A stretch of DNA of 64,000 nt, taken from assembly GCA_004102785.1 (NCBI GenBank), contig SCEJ01000008.1, positions 1-64,000 of the forward strand, read 5' to 3'. Position 1 is the first letter of the stretch. Each line of letters opens with the position of its first letter. This DNA is from Muribaculaceae bacterium Isolate-013 (NCI). Lineage in GTDB: Bacteria > Bacteroidota > Bacteroidia > Bacteroidales > Muribaculaceae. A program made the translations under genes and the position numbers. The notes beneath the pieces are model-generated. The model was not told where the DNA came from. It did no database searches and worked only from the letters and a program-made list of their open reading frames with translations. This document shows positions 38,773 through 47,078 of the stretch, in pieces.

Positions 38773-38796
38773 TAATCACTTTCCAATAGACAATTT

Positions 38797-40215
38797 ATGA
38801 CTTCTGAAGATATCGACAAGACCTCAAACTTCATCGACTCGCACCACGATGATATAATTATAAAGGCCGTGGGTGTGGGTGGAGGCGGCGACAACGCCGT
38901 CAACCACATGTACGAGCAGGGTATCGACAAAGTGTCGTTCGTGGTCTGCAACACTGACAAACAGGCGCTCGACAACTCGCCCGTGCCCAACCGCCTACTC
39001 ATCGGCCCCACCACAACAAAAGGACGCGGAGCCGGCAACAAACCCGAGCTCGCACGCGAAGCCGCCGAGGAGAGCGCCGAGGATATCGACGCCCTCTTCG
39101 ACGACGGCACCCAGATGGTGTTCATCACCGCCGGCATGGGTGGAGGCACCGGCACCGGCGCCGCTCCGGTAGTGGCACGCATAGCCCGCGAGCGCGGCCT
39201 GCTCACCGTAGGCATCGTCACCATCCCCTTCCTCTTCGAGGGGCAGAAAAAAATCCTCAAGGCTCTTGACGGCGCCGAGGAGCTAAGCAAATATGTCGAC
39301 TCCCTGCTGGTGGTAAACAACGAGCAGCTCACCGAAATCTACCCCGACCTCGACTGGGTGAACGCCTTTGCAAAGGCCGACGACACCCTCTCCAACGCCG
39401 CACGCTCCATCTCGGAGCTAATCACATGCTCGGGTCACATCAACCTCGACTTCATGGATGTGGACCGCACCCTGCGCGACGGCGGCGCCGCAATCATCTC
39501 CACCGGCTACGGCGAAGGGGAGAACCGCGTGAGCAAGGCCATTGAGGACGCCCTCAACTCCCCTCTGCTCAAGAACCGCGACATCCTCGGCTCCAAGCAC
39601 CTCCTCTTCAACCTCTATTTCTCGCGCCAGGCCGACATTCCCTTCAAGATGGGCGAGGCCAACCAGCTCACGAACTTCATATCGCAGATCGACCCCGAGG
39701 TGGATGTAATCTACGGTATCGCTTTCGACGACACTCTCGGCAACAAAATAAAAATCACCATTCTCGCCTCCGGATTCGAGCTCGTTATCAAGGGCGACAA
39801 GGGAGTTGGGCTCAAACGCCGCGACAACGACAAGGCAGGCCACCGCGGATTCACCGAATATCCGCGCACACAGCCTGACGAGACCGATGAGCAGGTAGCT
39901 GCCCGCAAGGCTCTCACAGAGGCTTATGGCGAGGATAAGGTAGACCAGTGGGACAAGGTGCGCGACCAGCAGCGCTACATCGTGCTCACCCCAGAGCAGT
40001 TTGATGACGATTCCGTAATCGAAGCACTCGAACAGGTACCAGCCTATAACCGCGACCGCAAGCTCACCGACCGCATCCGTACCGCCGGCCAGGCCTCGAC
40101 CCACTCCCAGGCCGATACCCCTGACCGCTACACCGCCGCCACACCACGCCCCGAGACTCCGGAGCCACGCCCCGCAATCCCCCCGCAGGACGACTCCAAG
40201 CAGATTTACTTCTGA
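38797..40215 (+). CDS. ftsZ: Cell division GTPase FtsZ
   Basis: 472 residues. Tubulin-like ring-forming GTPase. GVGGGGDNAVNHM is near 26, the GTP signature GGGTGTG at 115-121, and the T7 loop region NLDFMDVDRTLRDGG near 215. The C-terminal part from about 320 is a long, low-complexity linker (TRPETPEPRPAIPP-like) ending KQIYF, a possible FtsA/FtsZ-binding peptide of the Bacteroidetes type. It ends the dcw cluster; a long imperfect hairpin in the repeat at 40227 follows. Confidence 0.97.
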   Translation: MTSEDIDKTSNFIDSHHDDIIIKAVGVGGGGDNAVNHMYEQGIDKVSFVVCNTDKQALDNSPVPNRLLIGPTTTKGRGAGNKPELAREAAEESAEDIDALFDDGTQMVFITAGMGGGTGTGAAPVVARIARERGLLTVGIVTIPFLFEGQKKILKALDGAEELSKYVDSLLVVNNEQLTEIYPDLDWVNAFAKADDTLSNAARSISELITCSGHINLDFMDVDRTLRDGGAAIISTGYGEGENRVSKAIEDALNSPLLKNRDILGSKHLLFNLYFSRQADIPFKMGEANQLTNFISQIDPEVDVIYGIAFDDTLGNKIKITILASGFELVIKGDKGVGLKRRDNDKAGHRGFTEYPRTQPDETDEQVAARKALTEAYGEDKVDQWDKVRDQQRYIVLTPEQFDDDSVIEALEQVPAYNRDRKLTDRIRTAGQASTHSQADTPDRYTAATPRPETPEPRPAIPPQDDSKQIYF

Positions 40216-40226
40216 GAACAGGCAGA

Positions 40227-40380
40227 ACCGGTGGGACCGGTAGGACTTGTGGGACTTGTAGGAGATAAACGATTGTCTCCCACAAGTCCCACTGGTCCTA
40301 CTGGTCCCACAAGTCCCACTGGTCCTACTGGTCCCACAAGTCCCACAAGTCCTACTGGTCCCACTGGTCCTACCGGTCCT
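40227..40380. repeat. 9-base repeat array (TCCCACAAG, TCCCACTGG, TCCTACTGG) with long hairpin, between convergent genes
   Basis: About sixteen units of nine bases. The first part is in one orientation (40227-40265), the rest in the other. Arms 40232-40265 and 40276-40309 pair over 34 bases with about four or five mismatches around a ten-base loop. It lies between the ends of ftsZ and the minus-strand dehydrogenase gene, so it may stop transcription from both sides. A frame through it reads as Gly-Pro-Thr repeats but is not a gene. Confidence 0.85.
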
Positions 40381-40381
40381 G

Positions 40382-41557
40382 TCACCCCTTGGCGGCCAGC
40401 TCGTAGATGGCGCGGGTATCCTCGGGGTAGAGGGGCAGGTAATTGCCGGCCGGAGTGCCTTTGTTCTCGTGGAAACGGGTCACGAGGGTATCGTAGTCGG
40501 GCGAGGCTATGCCAAGTTCGCCGAGAGTGACCGGCAGTCCTATGCCGCGGAAGAACCCGCGCAGGCGGCGCACCCCTTCGAGGGCGGCGCGCAGGTCATT
40601 ATCCTCCGCTACATCGAACACCCGGCGGGCGAACTGCGCGATTTTTGCCGGACGGCGCGACGACACATATTCCATCCAGGCCGGGAATATCACCGCCAGA
40701 CCGGCGCCGTGGGTCACTCCGTAAAGCGCCGACAGCTCATGTTCCAGACCGTGCGAGGCCCAGTCCTCACGGCGGCCGCAACCGCACACACCGTTATGCG
40801 CCAGCGTGCCGGCCCACATTATATTGGCGCGGGATTCATAGTCGGCGGGGGCGGCCACAACCTTCGGAGCCTCGGTGATGATGGCCCTCAGCACCCCTTC
40901 GCCTACACGGTCGGTGGTCTCCACCCCCTCGGTAGTGGTGAAATAGCGCTCCATGATGTGAGCCATCATGTCGGCGATGCCCGCCACAGTCTGGTCCTGC
41001 GGCAGAGTGAAAGTCAGCTCGGGATTCATTACGGCGAACTTCGGCCGCAGCCAGAAGTCAGTGCGGATTGAAATCTTGCGCCTGTCGCTCTCGCGTGTGA
41101 TGACAGAGTTGCCGGAGCCTTCACTCCCGGCGGCAGGGATAGTGAGCACCACACCTATCGGGAGCGCCTTCTCCACCACGGCCTTGCCGCAGAAAAAGTC
41201 CCATACATCGCCGTCGTAGCAGGCTCCGGCGGCGATAGCCTTGGCGGTATCGATTGCAGAGCCGCCGCCAACAGCCAGGATGCCGTCGCAACCAGTGGCA
41301 GCGACCTTGGCGATACCCTCGCGCACAAGTGTGTCGCCCGGATTAGGCTTTACCCCTCCGAGCTCCTCAAACTCCACGCCGGCCTTTGTCAGCGAATCCT
41401 TTACACGGTCAAGCAGACCCGACCGCACTACCGAGCCCTGCCCGTAGACAATCAGCACACGCCCGGCGCCCATGGCGGCGGTCAGGCCGCCGGTCTGCGC
41501 TTCCACCCCGCGGCCGAACACATAGCGCGTGGGGGTGCAAAAAGTGAAATTCTCCAT
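40382..41557 (-). CDS. Iron-containing alcohol dehydrogenase (BdhA/YqhD type)
   Basis: 391 residues. An NAD(P)H-dependent aldehyde/alcohol oxidoreductase. N-terminal nucleotide fold with [12 protein letters not shown] and [13 protein letters not shown], then an all-helix metal domain with [21 protein letters not shown] and [17 protein letters not shown], which hold the Asp and His metal ligands. The [14 protein letters not shown] start is typical of butanol dehydrogenases. It lies 21 bases behind the SDR gene on the same strand, so the two likely form an operon for aldehyde or ketone reduction; the substrate is unknown. Confidence 0.93.
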   Translation of the reverse strand: MENFTFCTPTRYVFGRGVEAQTGGLTAAMGAGRVLIVYGQGSVVRSGLLDRVKDSLTKAGVEFEELGGVKPNPGDTLVREGIAKVAATGCDGILAVGGGSAIDTAKAIAAGACYDGDVWDFFCGKAVVEKALPIGVVLTIPAAGSEGSGNSVITRESDRRKISIRTDFWLRPKFAVMNPELTFTLPQDQTVAGIADMMAHIMERYFTTTEGVETTDRVGEGVLRAIITEAPKVVAAPADYESRANIMWAGTLAHNGVCGCGRREDWASHGLEHELSALYGVTHGAGLAVIFPAWMEYVSSRRPAKIAQFARRVFDVAEDNDLRAALEGVRRLRGFFRGIGLPVTLGELGIASPDYDTLVTRFHENKGTPAGNYLPLYPEDTRAIYELAAKG

Positions 41558-41578
41558 ATATCGGTTTAATTGTCAGTT

Positions 41579-42340
41579 TCATGGTTTCGATGCCAGGGCT
41601 CCGGCTCTTACAGGCAGCTTCACCCACAGTCGGTTGGGTATCAGTCGCCAAAGCCCTGCGAGCAGATTCCAGCGCCAGTCAATCACAGCCACACGCCTGC
41701 CCTGCCGCGCGGCGCGCGCTATGCGGTCGGCAACGTAAGGCACCTTCATCAGCATCGGGTAGTGGCCATTCTCCTCAAGGAGCGGTGTCTCCACCCATCC
41801 GGGGCGCACATCGGTAATCCTGATGCGCAGCTTCTGCAGCGTGCAGAGCTGCTCCAGAGCCCGAAGATAGCACTGGTCGAAGCATTTAGAGGCCGAATAG
41901 CTCGCCAGATTGCCGATGCCGTTTGTTCCGGCCACAGAGGTCACAGCCACGATATGCCCCTTGCCGCCGTTGCGGTCGCGGAAATAGCGGAAAGCATAGC
42001 CCACCATGCGGGCGAACCCCGTCACATTCACATCGAGCGTAGCCATCTCCAGCGCCGGGTCAAGCTCCTCGTTCGAGAATCCCACGCCGGCCACATGCAC
42101 ATACGTATCCATGCCGCCAAGGCGCGCTATCAGCGTGCCTGTCAGGCGCGGAGCATCCTCGGCGGTGACATCCACCGTCTCATATTCAACCTGCCCCGGG
42201 AACTCCTCTTTCAGCTCCTTCAGCTTCGCCGTGGAACGGGCGGCGACTCCTACCCGCATTCCGGCTCCGGCCAGCTTCCGCGCAAGCTCCAGCCCTATGC
42301 CGGAACTCGCGCCCATTATCACTACCCGTTTCATAATCAA
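41579..42340 (-). CDS. Short-chain dehydrogenase/reductase
   Basis: 253 residues. Rossmann motif GASSGIGLEL at the N-terminus, NAD(P) site residues in VAARSTAKL, the active-site YSASK motif, and an upstream Ser in VTSVAGTNG. Classical SDR, using NAD(P)H to reduce a carbonyl. The C-terminal 40 residues include a hydrophobic piece, possibly membrane-facing. It is the first gene of a pair with the alcohol dehydrogenase. Confidence 0.92.
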   Translation of the reverse strand: MIMKRVVIMGASSGIGLELARKLAGAGMRVGVAARSTAKLKELKEEFPGQVEYETVDVTAEDAPRLTGTLIARLGGMDTYVHVAGVGFSNEELDPALEMATLDVNVTGFARMVGYAFRYFRDRNGGKGHIVAVTSVAGTNGIGNLASYSASKCFDQCYLRALEQLCTLQKLRIRITDVRPGWVETPLLEENGHYPMLMKVPYVADRIARAARQGRRVAVIDWRWNLLAGLWRLIPNRLWVKLPVRAGALASKP

Positions 42341-42388
42341 TGCTTTTAAGTTCTATCGGTGGAAACGCTACCACCGCCGAACTTGTTG

Positions 42389-42396
42389 CAAAGATA
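42389..42396 (-). promoter_or_regulatory. -7 box of the SDR-dehydrogenase pair
   Basis: TATCTTTG on the minus strand matches TAnnTTTG, 48 bases before the SDR ATG. No clear -33 box. A six-base-pair hairpin (CGGTGG/CCACCG, 42357-42376) lies in the leader. The rest of 42397-42494 shows nothing definite. Confidence 0.5.
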
Positions 42397-42494
42397 ACAA
42401 TTTTTTGTAAAAAAGGAGAACGCATCACTATTTTTGACACGTCCTCCATATCTCACATGCCGGCGCTCATACGCGCCGATGCAATCCTACCGGC

Positions 42495-45050
42495 TCAGTG
42501 GCGGAAAATCCTTTTCTCCACTGTGCCGTCGGAATAAACCACGATATTCAAACCGCGCTGCGGGGCGGCATAACGTCTCCCCGTAGTGTCGTAGTAGGCC
42601 ACCGGCACCACCGGCGCCTCCTCTGCAATGCCGTAAAGGCCGCTTATCTCCGGGGTGGCAAACCGCTGCGTCTCGCCGTAATATGTCACTCCATCGGCAA
42701 CTACAAACGAACGCACCTGATATTCACTGCCGGGAAGGAGATTTTCGAGGCGTGCCGTCATCACCTGGCCGGTTGCGAACACCACCTGGGCATCGGGGCG
42801 TGACGCCACATATTCGCGCAGCCGGCGTGTGTCGTCGGCCTCAGGCCAGTACTCGAAGCCCTGCTCCGAAATGTCGTCCGACCCCTGCATCACATAGCCA
42901 CGCACGTCAGAGTAAGTCGCCGTGATGTTGTCAATCGGATATGTATGCACAATCGGCTCGAAGTAACTGAAGTCGCTCGGGTCGAATGTCACCCACTCGG
43001 AATAATGATATTTTCCGGCGGCTGACTTATAGAATGCCCTCAGATTGTAATAATGATCGGGCTGCAGATTGCGGATATACCCCTCCGCGCTGCCGTCGTA
43101 GACCGCCGCATACCCTTCTCCAGGAGCTACCGCTGCCGGCGCATCGTATTTCTTCCACTGGAAGCCAACCCCCGTCTCGCGGTCGCTGATATTAGTAGTT
43201 GCCGAGGCTATGGCCGAGCCGAGCGACGGCACTCGCGGATTTTCCGTGCGCAGTTCCAATGCCTGTGTCTTGAACGAGTAGGATTTATCGGCTGAAAATG
43301 TTTTCTTGCCGTCAGGCGACACAGCCTCGAATCTAATCACCGCTGTGTTATCCGACTTCGGATCAAGCCCCGTCAGTTCCACGCAGTCAAACCGCTCGAG
43401 CGGCACACCGTTGCAGGTTATTTTATTGACCGTGTACATATAATCCTTCTCCTTGCCCGAGAATTTGCCGGAATCCGAATATCGCAGGCTCAACACCGCC
43501 GACGTAGGCCCTGATTCCTTGCTCGAGACAGAAATACCAAGGCCTTGTGTCTTGAATTCCGGGAAACTGAATTCACCTTCATCTTCCCCTTTTTTCCATA
43601 TGATATGAAAATATATCTTTGAATCCGGCGTCAATCCAGTCCAGGTATGCGGCAGGTCAGAGTATTTGACATCCTCACCGTTTATGCGCACAATAACCTC
43701 GTCAGGATAGAATGTGCCGTCGTCAGGCAAACCGAATCCCCTTACCTCCACGGCGCTATGCCAGGTCTTCAGATTAATCACGCTGGTAGAACCACCTATT
43801 TGTGGGGAACGTGCTGTCGAGAAATACTGCTTATTATCACCTGGCAACAAATATTCAACGCCATTAATAGAAACATACGGTTCTACGAAATAACTCTTGT
43901 CGGGCACAAGATTGGATACTACGCATATGTTGCGTTCTTTATCAGCGATGAACTTTCCATACGAACCACGCTGCGATGAACTTCCTACATACACGCCATA
44001 TTCATATATATCCGGTTTAAGCAATGAATTGTTTGTTATTTCTATCTCAATTTTTCCCATATAAGCATCTGCCTCCATTAATCCAAAAAGCGCATACGGA
44101 GTCCTGAATTCCAGCGGTAAAATCTTTGTGGAGCCATTCTCGCTATAACATATACTTATCTGATATTCAGTCCACGGCACAAGAGTGTACAACGAATACT
44201 TTCCATCGGTATCCGGCATGAGTTCCTTGCCTTCAAACATTACCTTTTCCAGTCGGGCAGATGATGCGGTCTCATCGTGTTTAACCTCAAAGATCACATG
44301 CCCGGGGCCGACTTCCACCAATTCGCCCCAGTACGGGAAACTCTTGACTTTGCTGCAATATTCGGCAGCCTTTGACTTTTCACTCCCGATTACAGTGACA
44401 GTGGATGAGTTGTCAATCCCCTCAAGGAATTTATAATCCGAGTATGTGCCCTCAAAAAATATATTTCCCTTGAAACCCTTGAATGCAGCATTGCCATAGG
44501 TGTTTGAAAATCCTACATTCCGGGAGATAAACAACGAATCTATCGAGCAGTAGCCGAATGTACTTTTTCCATATATCGACGGGGTTGTAGTACAACGGTA
44601 TTTAGCCCGATGCTTCGGAGGGAACATTACAATCTGTCCACCGGTTGTCATCAGTATGCCATCAACGGCCCTGAAGGTCTTATTGTCATCGGATACCCGG
44701 AATTCACCAAGCTCTGTACACCCTTCTCCGGCATAGCCGACACTTGTCACTCTACTTGGAATCATGATGGATGTAACTTTCGAGCACCCTGCAAAAGCAC
44801 CGCCGGAGAGAACTGTCACCGGGTAGTCACGTTCGTTTCCATACACGCTTTGGGGTAGCTCAATATCTCCTGCAAGAGACTGGGATGCCGACAACACTTT
44901 GGCATACAGCGATGTGCCACCAGCTCCAGAGCCACGTCCCACCTCATAGACAATGCCATCAACTGTGACCGTTCCTTCGTTATAATCCGCACTTCTGCCA
45001 GGAAAAGCGGTGCACAACATCAGACATAAAAGAAGTAAAAATTTCTTCAT
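42495..45050 (-). CDS. BspA-type leucine-rich-repeat surface protein with C-terminal sorting domain
   Basis: 851 residues. The signal peptide is MKKFLLLLCLMLCTAFPGRS. Residues 70-220 carry BspA-like LRR_5 repeats (YPVTVLSGGAFAGCSKVTSIMIP). From about 240 to 800 there are several fibronectin-III-like or beta-sandwich units. The end, YYDTTGRRYAAPQRGLNIVV then a short charged tail, is the compact sorting domain shared with other genes here. Probably a surface adhesin or binding protein. The coding sequence of the middle part (about 43550-44500) is clearly more AT-rich than the neighbours. A structured leader lies before it. Confidence 0.85.
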   Translation of the reverse strand: MKKFLLLLCLMLCTAFPGRSADYNEGTVTVDGIVYEVGRGSGAGGTSLYAKVLSASQSLAGDIELPQSVYGNERDYPVTVLSGGAFAGCSKVTSIMIPSRVTSVGYAGEGCTELGEFRVSDDNKTFRAVDGILMTTGGQIVMFPPKHRAKYRCTTTPSIYGKSTFGYCSIDSLFISRNVGFSNTYGNAAFKGFKGNIFFEGTYSDYKFLEGIDNSSTVTVIGSEKSKAAEYCSKVKSFPYWGELVEVGPGHVIFEVKHDETASSARLEKVMFEGKELMPDTDGKYSLYTLVPWTEYQISICYSENGSTKILPLEFRTPYALFGLMEADAYMGKIEIEITNNSLLKPDIYEYGVYVGSSSQRGSYGKFIADKERNICVVSNLVPDKSYFVEPYVSINGVEYLLPGDNKQYFSTARSPQIGGSTSVINLKTWHSAVEVRGFGLPDDGTFYPDEVIVRINGEDVKYSDLPHTWTGLTPDSKIYFHIIWKKGEDEGEFSFPEFKTQGLGISVSSKESGPTSAVLSLRYSDSGKFSGKEKDYMYTVNKITCNGVPLERFDCVELTGLDPKSDNTAVIRFEAVSPDGKKTFSADKSYSFKTQALELRTENPRVPSLGSAIASATTNISDRETGVGFQWKKYDAPAAVAPGEGYAAVYDGSAEGYIRNLQPDHYYNLRAFYKSAAGKYHYSEWVTFDPSDFSYFEPIVHTYPIDNITATYSDVRGYVMQGSDDISEQGFEYWPEADDTRRLREYVASRPDAQVVFATGQVMTARLENLLPGSEYQVRSFVVADGVTYYGETQRFATPEISGLYGIAEEAPVVPVAYYDTTGRRYAAPQRGLNIVVYSDGTVEKRIFRH

Positions 45051-45402
45051 GGATAATGATTGTTGCGAGGCCCGCTTCCCCTTTGGCCTCCGGATAAAAA
45101 AAGAAAGCTGGGAGTCTGTACCAGTTGCTCATTCTTCAATCCGGGGCCTTCGCATTGCCCTTCTCAGTAGAACGAGCAACGCAGAAGCCCAGCTAATATG
45201 ATGCGCCACACCCTGCGGCGCAAATCGTCGCAAGGCAAAAAAATGCAATCATATCCATACGGCATCATACGTTGCCTCATCCTTGACTGAGAATTGGGAG
45301 TTTGCGAAGTTCCGGATTGTCAAGAACAAAGCGCCGAGTAACGCTTTCCGATGATGTATCGCCCCTGCCCACGAGCCCACGACTGTGGCTTCCGTGCAGT
45401 CG
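45051..45402 (-). ncRNA. Structured leader or small RNA with terminator-like end
   Basis: A full promoter at 45439-45409 starts a transcript near 45402, about 350 bases before the gene at 45050. On the minus strand, AGCTGGG (45194-45188) pairs with CCCAGCT (45112-45106) and, inside, GTTGCTC (45180-45174) with GAGCAAC (45130-45124). Within that lie two small hairpins (TTCT/AGAA and GGGC/GCCC). The outer stem is followed at once by TTCTTTTTTTAT. A separate hairpin, TGCGCC/GGCGCA, is at 45223-45203. This could be a riboswitch, an attenuator or a small RNA; I recognise no known class. Confidence 0.5.
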
Positions 45403-45408
45403 GCTGTG

Positions 45409-45439
45409 CAAAATTAATATTATATTCCGGTTTGCCAAA
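45409..45439 (-). promoter_or_regulatory. Promoter of the leader RNA and LRR gene
   Basis: TTTG at 45439-45436, 19 bases, then TAATTTTG at 45416-45409 on the minus strand. Full consensus match. Confidence 0.8.
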
Positions 45440-45476
45440 GGGTTGCGCAGAATTTAATGGCGTTTTTTCGATGTTA

Positions 45477-45509
45477 TTTGCGCATTTCACGAGAATTTGT
45501 GTAACTTTG
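45477..45509 (+). promoter_or_regulatory. Promoter of the glutaminyl cyclase gene
   Basis: TTTG at 45477-45480, 21 bases, then TAACTTTG at 45502-45509, 20 bases before ATG 45529. It stands back to back with the promoter at 45439-45409. Confidence 0.8.
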
Positions 45510-45528
45510 CGCATATACCGGATAAAAA

Positions 45529-46527
45529 ATGAAGAGAATACTATATATACTTCTATTCGCAGCCACATTGGGCGCCTGTGCCGGAAAGGCAGGCACCCAG
45601 GATTCGGCCGCGGCTACGGCCGACGCCGAATCCGCGGTGGAGGCTCCCGTGCAGGCCGATGCCGACTCGCTGTTCGCTCTGGTGACGGCGCAGACCTCGC
45701 TGGGGCCGCGCACCCCGGGTAGCGACGCCCACCGGCTCTGCCGCGAGCTGATTCAAAGCCGTCTGCGCAGATATGGCGCCGACACGGTGACGGTGCAACA
45801 GGCGCCGGTGACTACTTTCGACGGCACGCGCCACACCGCCTACAACATAATGGGGCGCTTCAACCCCTCGGCGCCTCAGCGCATTCTCCTGCTGGCTCAC
45901 TACGACACCCGCCCCTGGGCCGACCGTGACCCCGAGCCATCAAACCGCAGCAAACCCATTGACGGCGCCAACGACGGCGCTTCGGGGGTGGCGGCTCTCC
46001 TTGAGATAGCAAGGGTGGCCGGAAGGGAGATGCCCGACTCGGTGGGCTTCGACCTGCTGTTTGTCGACATGGAGGACTCCGGTTCGCCGGCCGACTCCGC
46101 CGACGACTCGGAAGACTCCTGGGCTCTGGGCGCACAGGAGTGGGTCAAGAATATGCCCTACACCCCGGAAACAAAGCCTCGCTTCGCAATACTGCTCGAC
46201 ATGGTGGGAGGAAAGGACGCCCGCTTCCACCGCGAGTATTTCTCCGACCGCGACGCCCGCGCAGTGGTCGACCGCATCTGGAGCATAGCGCGCATGAGCG
46301 GCATGGCCGACCGCTTCCCCAACGCCACGGGGGGAGCGATTGTCGACGACCACCTGCACATCAACGCCGCGGGGATACCCTGCGTCGACATCATCGAAAG
46401 CGCCAACCACGCCACAGGCTCGTTCAACCCCACATGGCACACCATGGCCGACAACGCCTCCAACATCGACCGCCGCACCCTCCGCGACGTGACCCAGGTG
46501 GTGCTCAACACCCTCTTCTCCAACTGA
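45529..46527 (+). CDS. Glutaminyl-peptide cyclotransferase (M28-like, animal type), lipoprotein
   Basis: 332 residues. The N-terminus is a lipoprotein signal with Cys 17 (LGAC). The catalytic domain has the zinc-site blocks of bacterial type II glutaminyl cyclases: LLLAHYDTRPWADRD, IDGANDGASGVAALLEIAR, LLFVDMEDSG and DDHLHINAAGIPCVDII. The enzyme turns N-terminal Gln of exported proteins into pyroglutamate; in Porphyromonas and relatives many periplasmic and surface proteins have Gln just after the signal peptide. The FISUMP protein at 12843 fits that pattern. An M28 aminopeptidase is the alternative, less likely given the DTRPWAD block. Confidence 0.85.
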   Translation: MKRILYILLFAATLGACAGKAGTQDSAAATADAESAVEAPVQADADSLFALVTAQTSLGPRTPGSDAHRLCRELIQSRLRRYGADTVTVQQAPVTTFDGTRHTAYNIMGRFNPSAPQRILLLAHYDTRPWADRDPEPSNRSKPIDGANDGASGVAALLEIARVAGREMPDSVGFDLLFVDMEDSGSPADSADDSEDSWALGAQEWVKNMPYTPETKPRFAILLDMVGGKDARFHREYFSDRDARAVVDRIWSIARMSGMADRFPNATGGAIVDDHLHINAAGIPCVDIIESANHATGSFNPTWHTMADNASNIDRRTLRDVTQVVLNTLFSN

Positions 46528-46603
46528 CCCCTAAAGGCCCTAAAGCCCTTAACAACCCTAAAGACCCTAAAGCCCCCGGATGGCCACTCTAACCCCTAAC
46601 CCA
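46528..46603 (-). repeat. Modular intergenic repeat, inverted copy
   Basis: On the minus strand: GGGTTAGGGGTTAGAG (about 46603-46588), the core GTGGCCATCCGG (46587-46576), then units of the type CTTTAGGGT and CTTTAGGGC. Same order of parts as at 5736 and 56016. It fills the gap between the glutaminyl cyclase gene and sufE. Confidence 0.85.
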
Positions 46604-46605
46604 TT

Positions 46606-47037
46606 ATGACTATCAACGAAAAGCAAGACGAAATAATCGAGGAATTCTCCGGTCTCGACGACTGGATGGACCGCTACGGAATGATCATAGACATGGGCAA
46701 CTCCCTCCCCCCCATCGATGAAAAATTCAAGACCCCCGAGCACCTCATAGAGGGGTGCCAGAGCCGCGTGTGGGTCAACGCCGAACTCTCACCGGAGGGT
46801 AAGGTGGTGTTCACCGCCGACTCCGACGCCATCATCGTGAAAGGGATAATCTCCATGCTCGTAGATGTGCTCTCGGGCCACACTCCTCAGGAAATCCTCG
46901 ACTCCGACCTCTATTTCATAGACCGCGTGGGGCTCTCGGAGCACCTCTCGCCCACCCGCTCCAACGGCCTGCTGGCAATGGTGAAGCAGATGCGTCTCTA
47001 TGCCATGGCTTTCAAAGCTCTCAGCGAGAAAAACTGA
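46606..47037 (+). CDS. sufE: SufE family Fe-S assembly sulfur-transfer protein
   Basis: 143 residues. SufE accepts sulfur from the cysteine desulfurase SufS on Cys 51 (LIEGCQSRVW) and passes it to the SUF scaffold. Family blocks: LDDWMDRYGMIIDMG and LHLSPTRSNGLLAMV-like HLSPTRSNGL. It stands apart from other suf genes. It follows a repeat with no visible promoter, so it may be read from the cyclase promoter. Confidence 0.95.
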   Translation: MTINEKQDEIIEEFSGLDDWMDRYGMIIDMGNSLPPIDEKFKTPEHLIEGCQSRVWVNAELSPEGKVVFTADSDAIIVKGIISMLVDVLSGHTPQEILDSDLYFIDRVGLSEHLSPTRSNGLLAMVKQMRLYAMAFKALSEKN

Positions 47038-47078
47038 CACAAAACGAACAGATTCTATAACCTTAATTACCAACAGCG

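Noticed and set aside
40231-40530. Open frame reading as collagen-like Gly-Pro-Thr repeats
   Set aside because: It is the translation of the 9-base repeat array and then runs antisense into the alcohol dehydrogenase gene; no start signal or signal peptide.
45010-45201. 63-codon plus-strand frame over the leader of the LRR gene
   Set aside because: It begins inside the opposite gene's signal-peptide codons and covers the stems of the folded RNA; no promoter on that strand.
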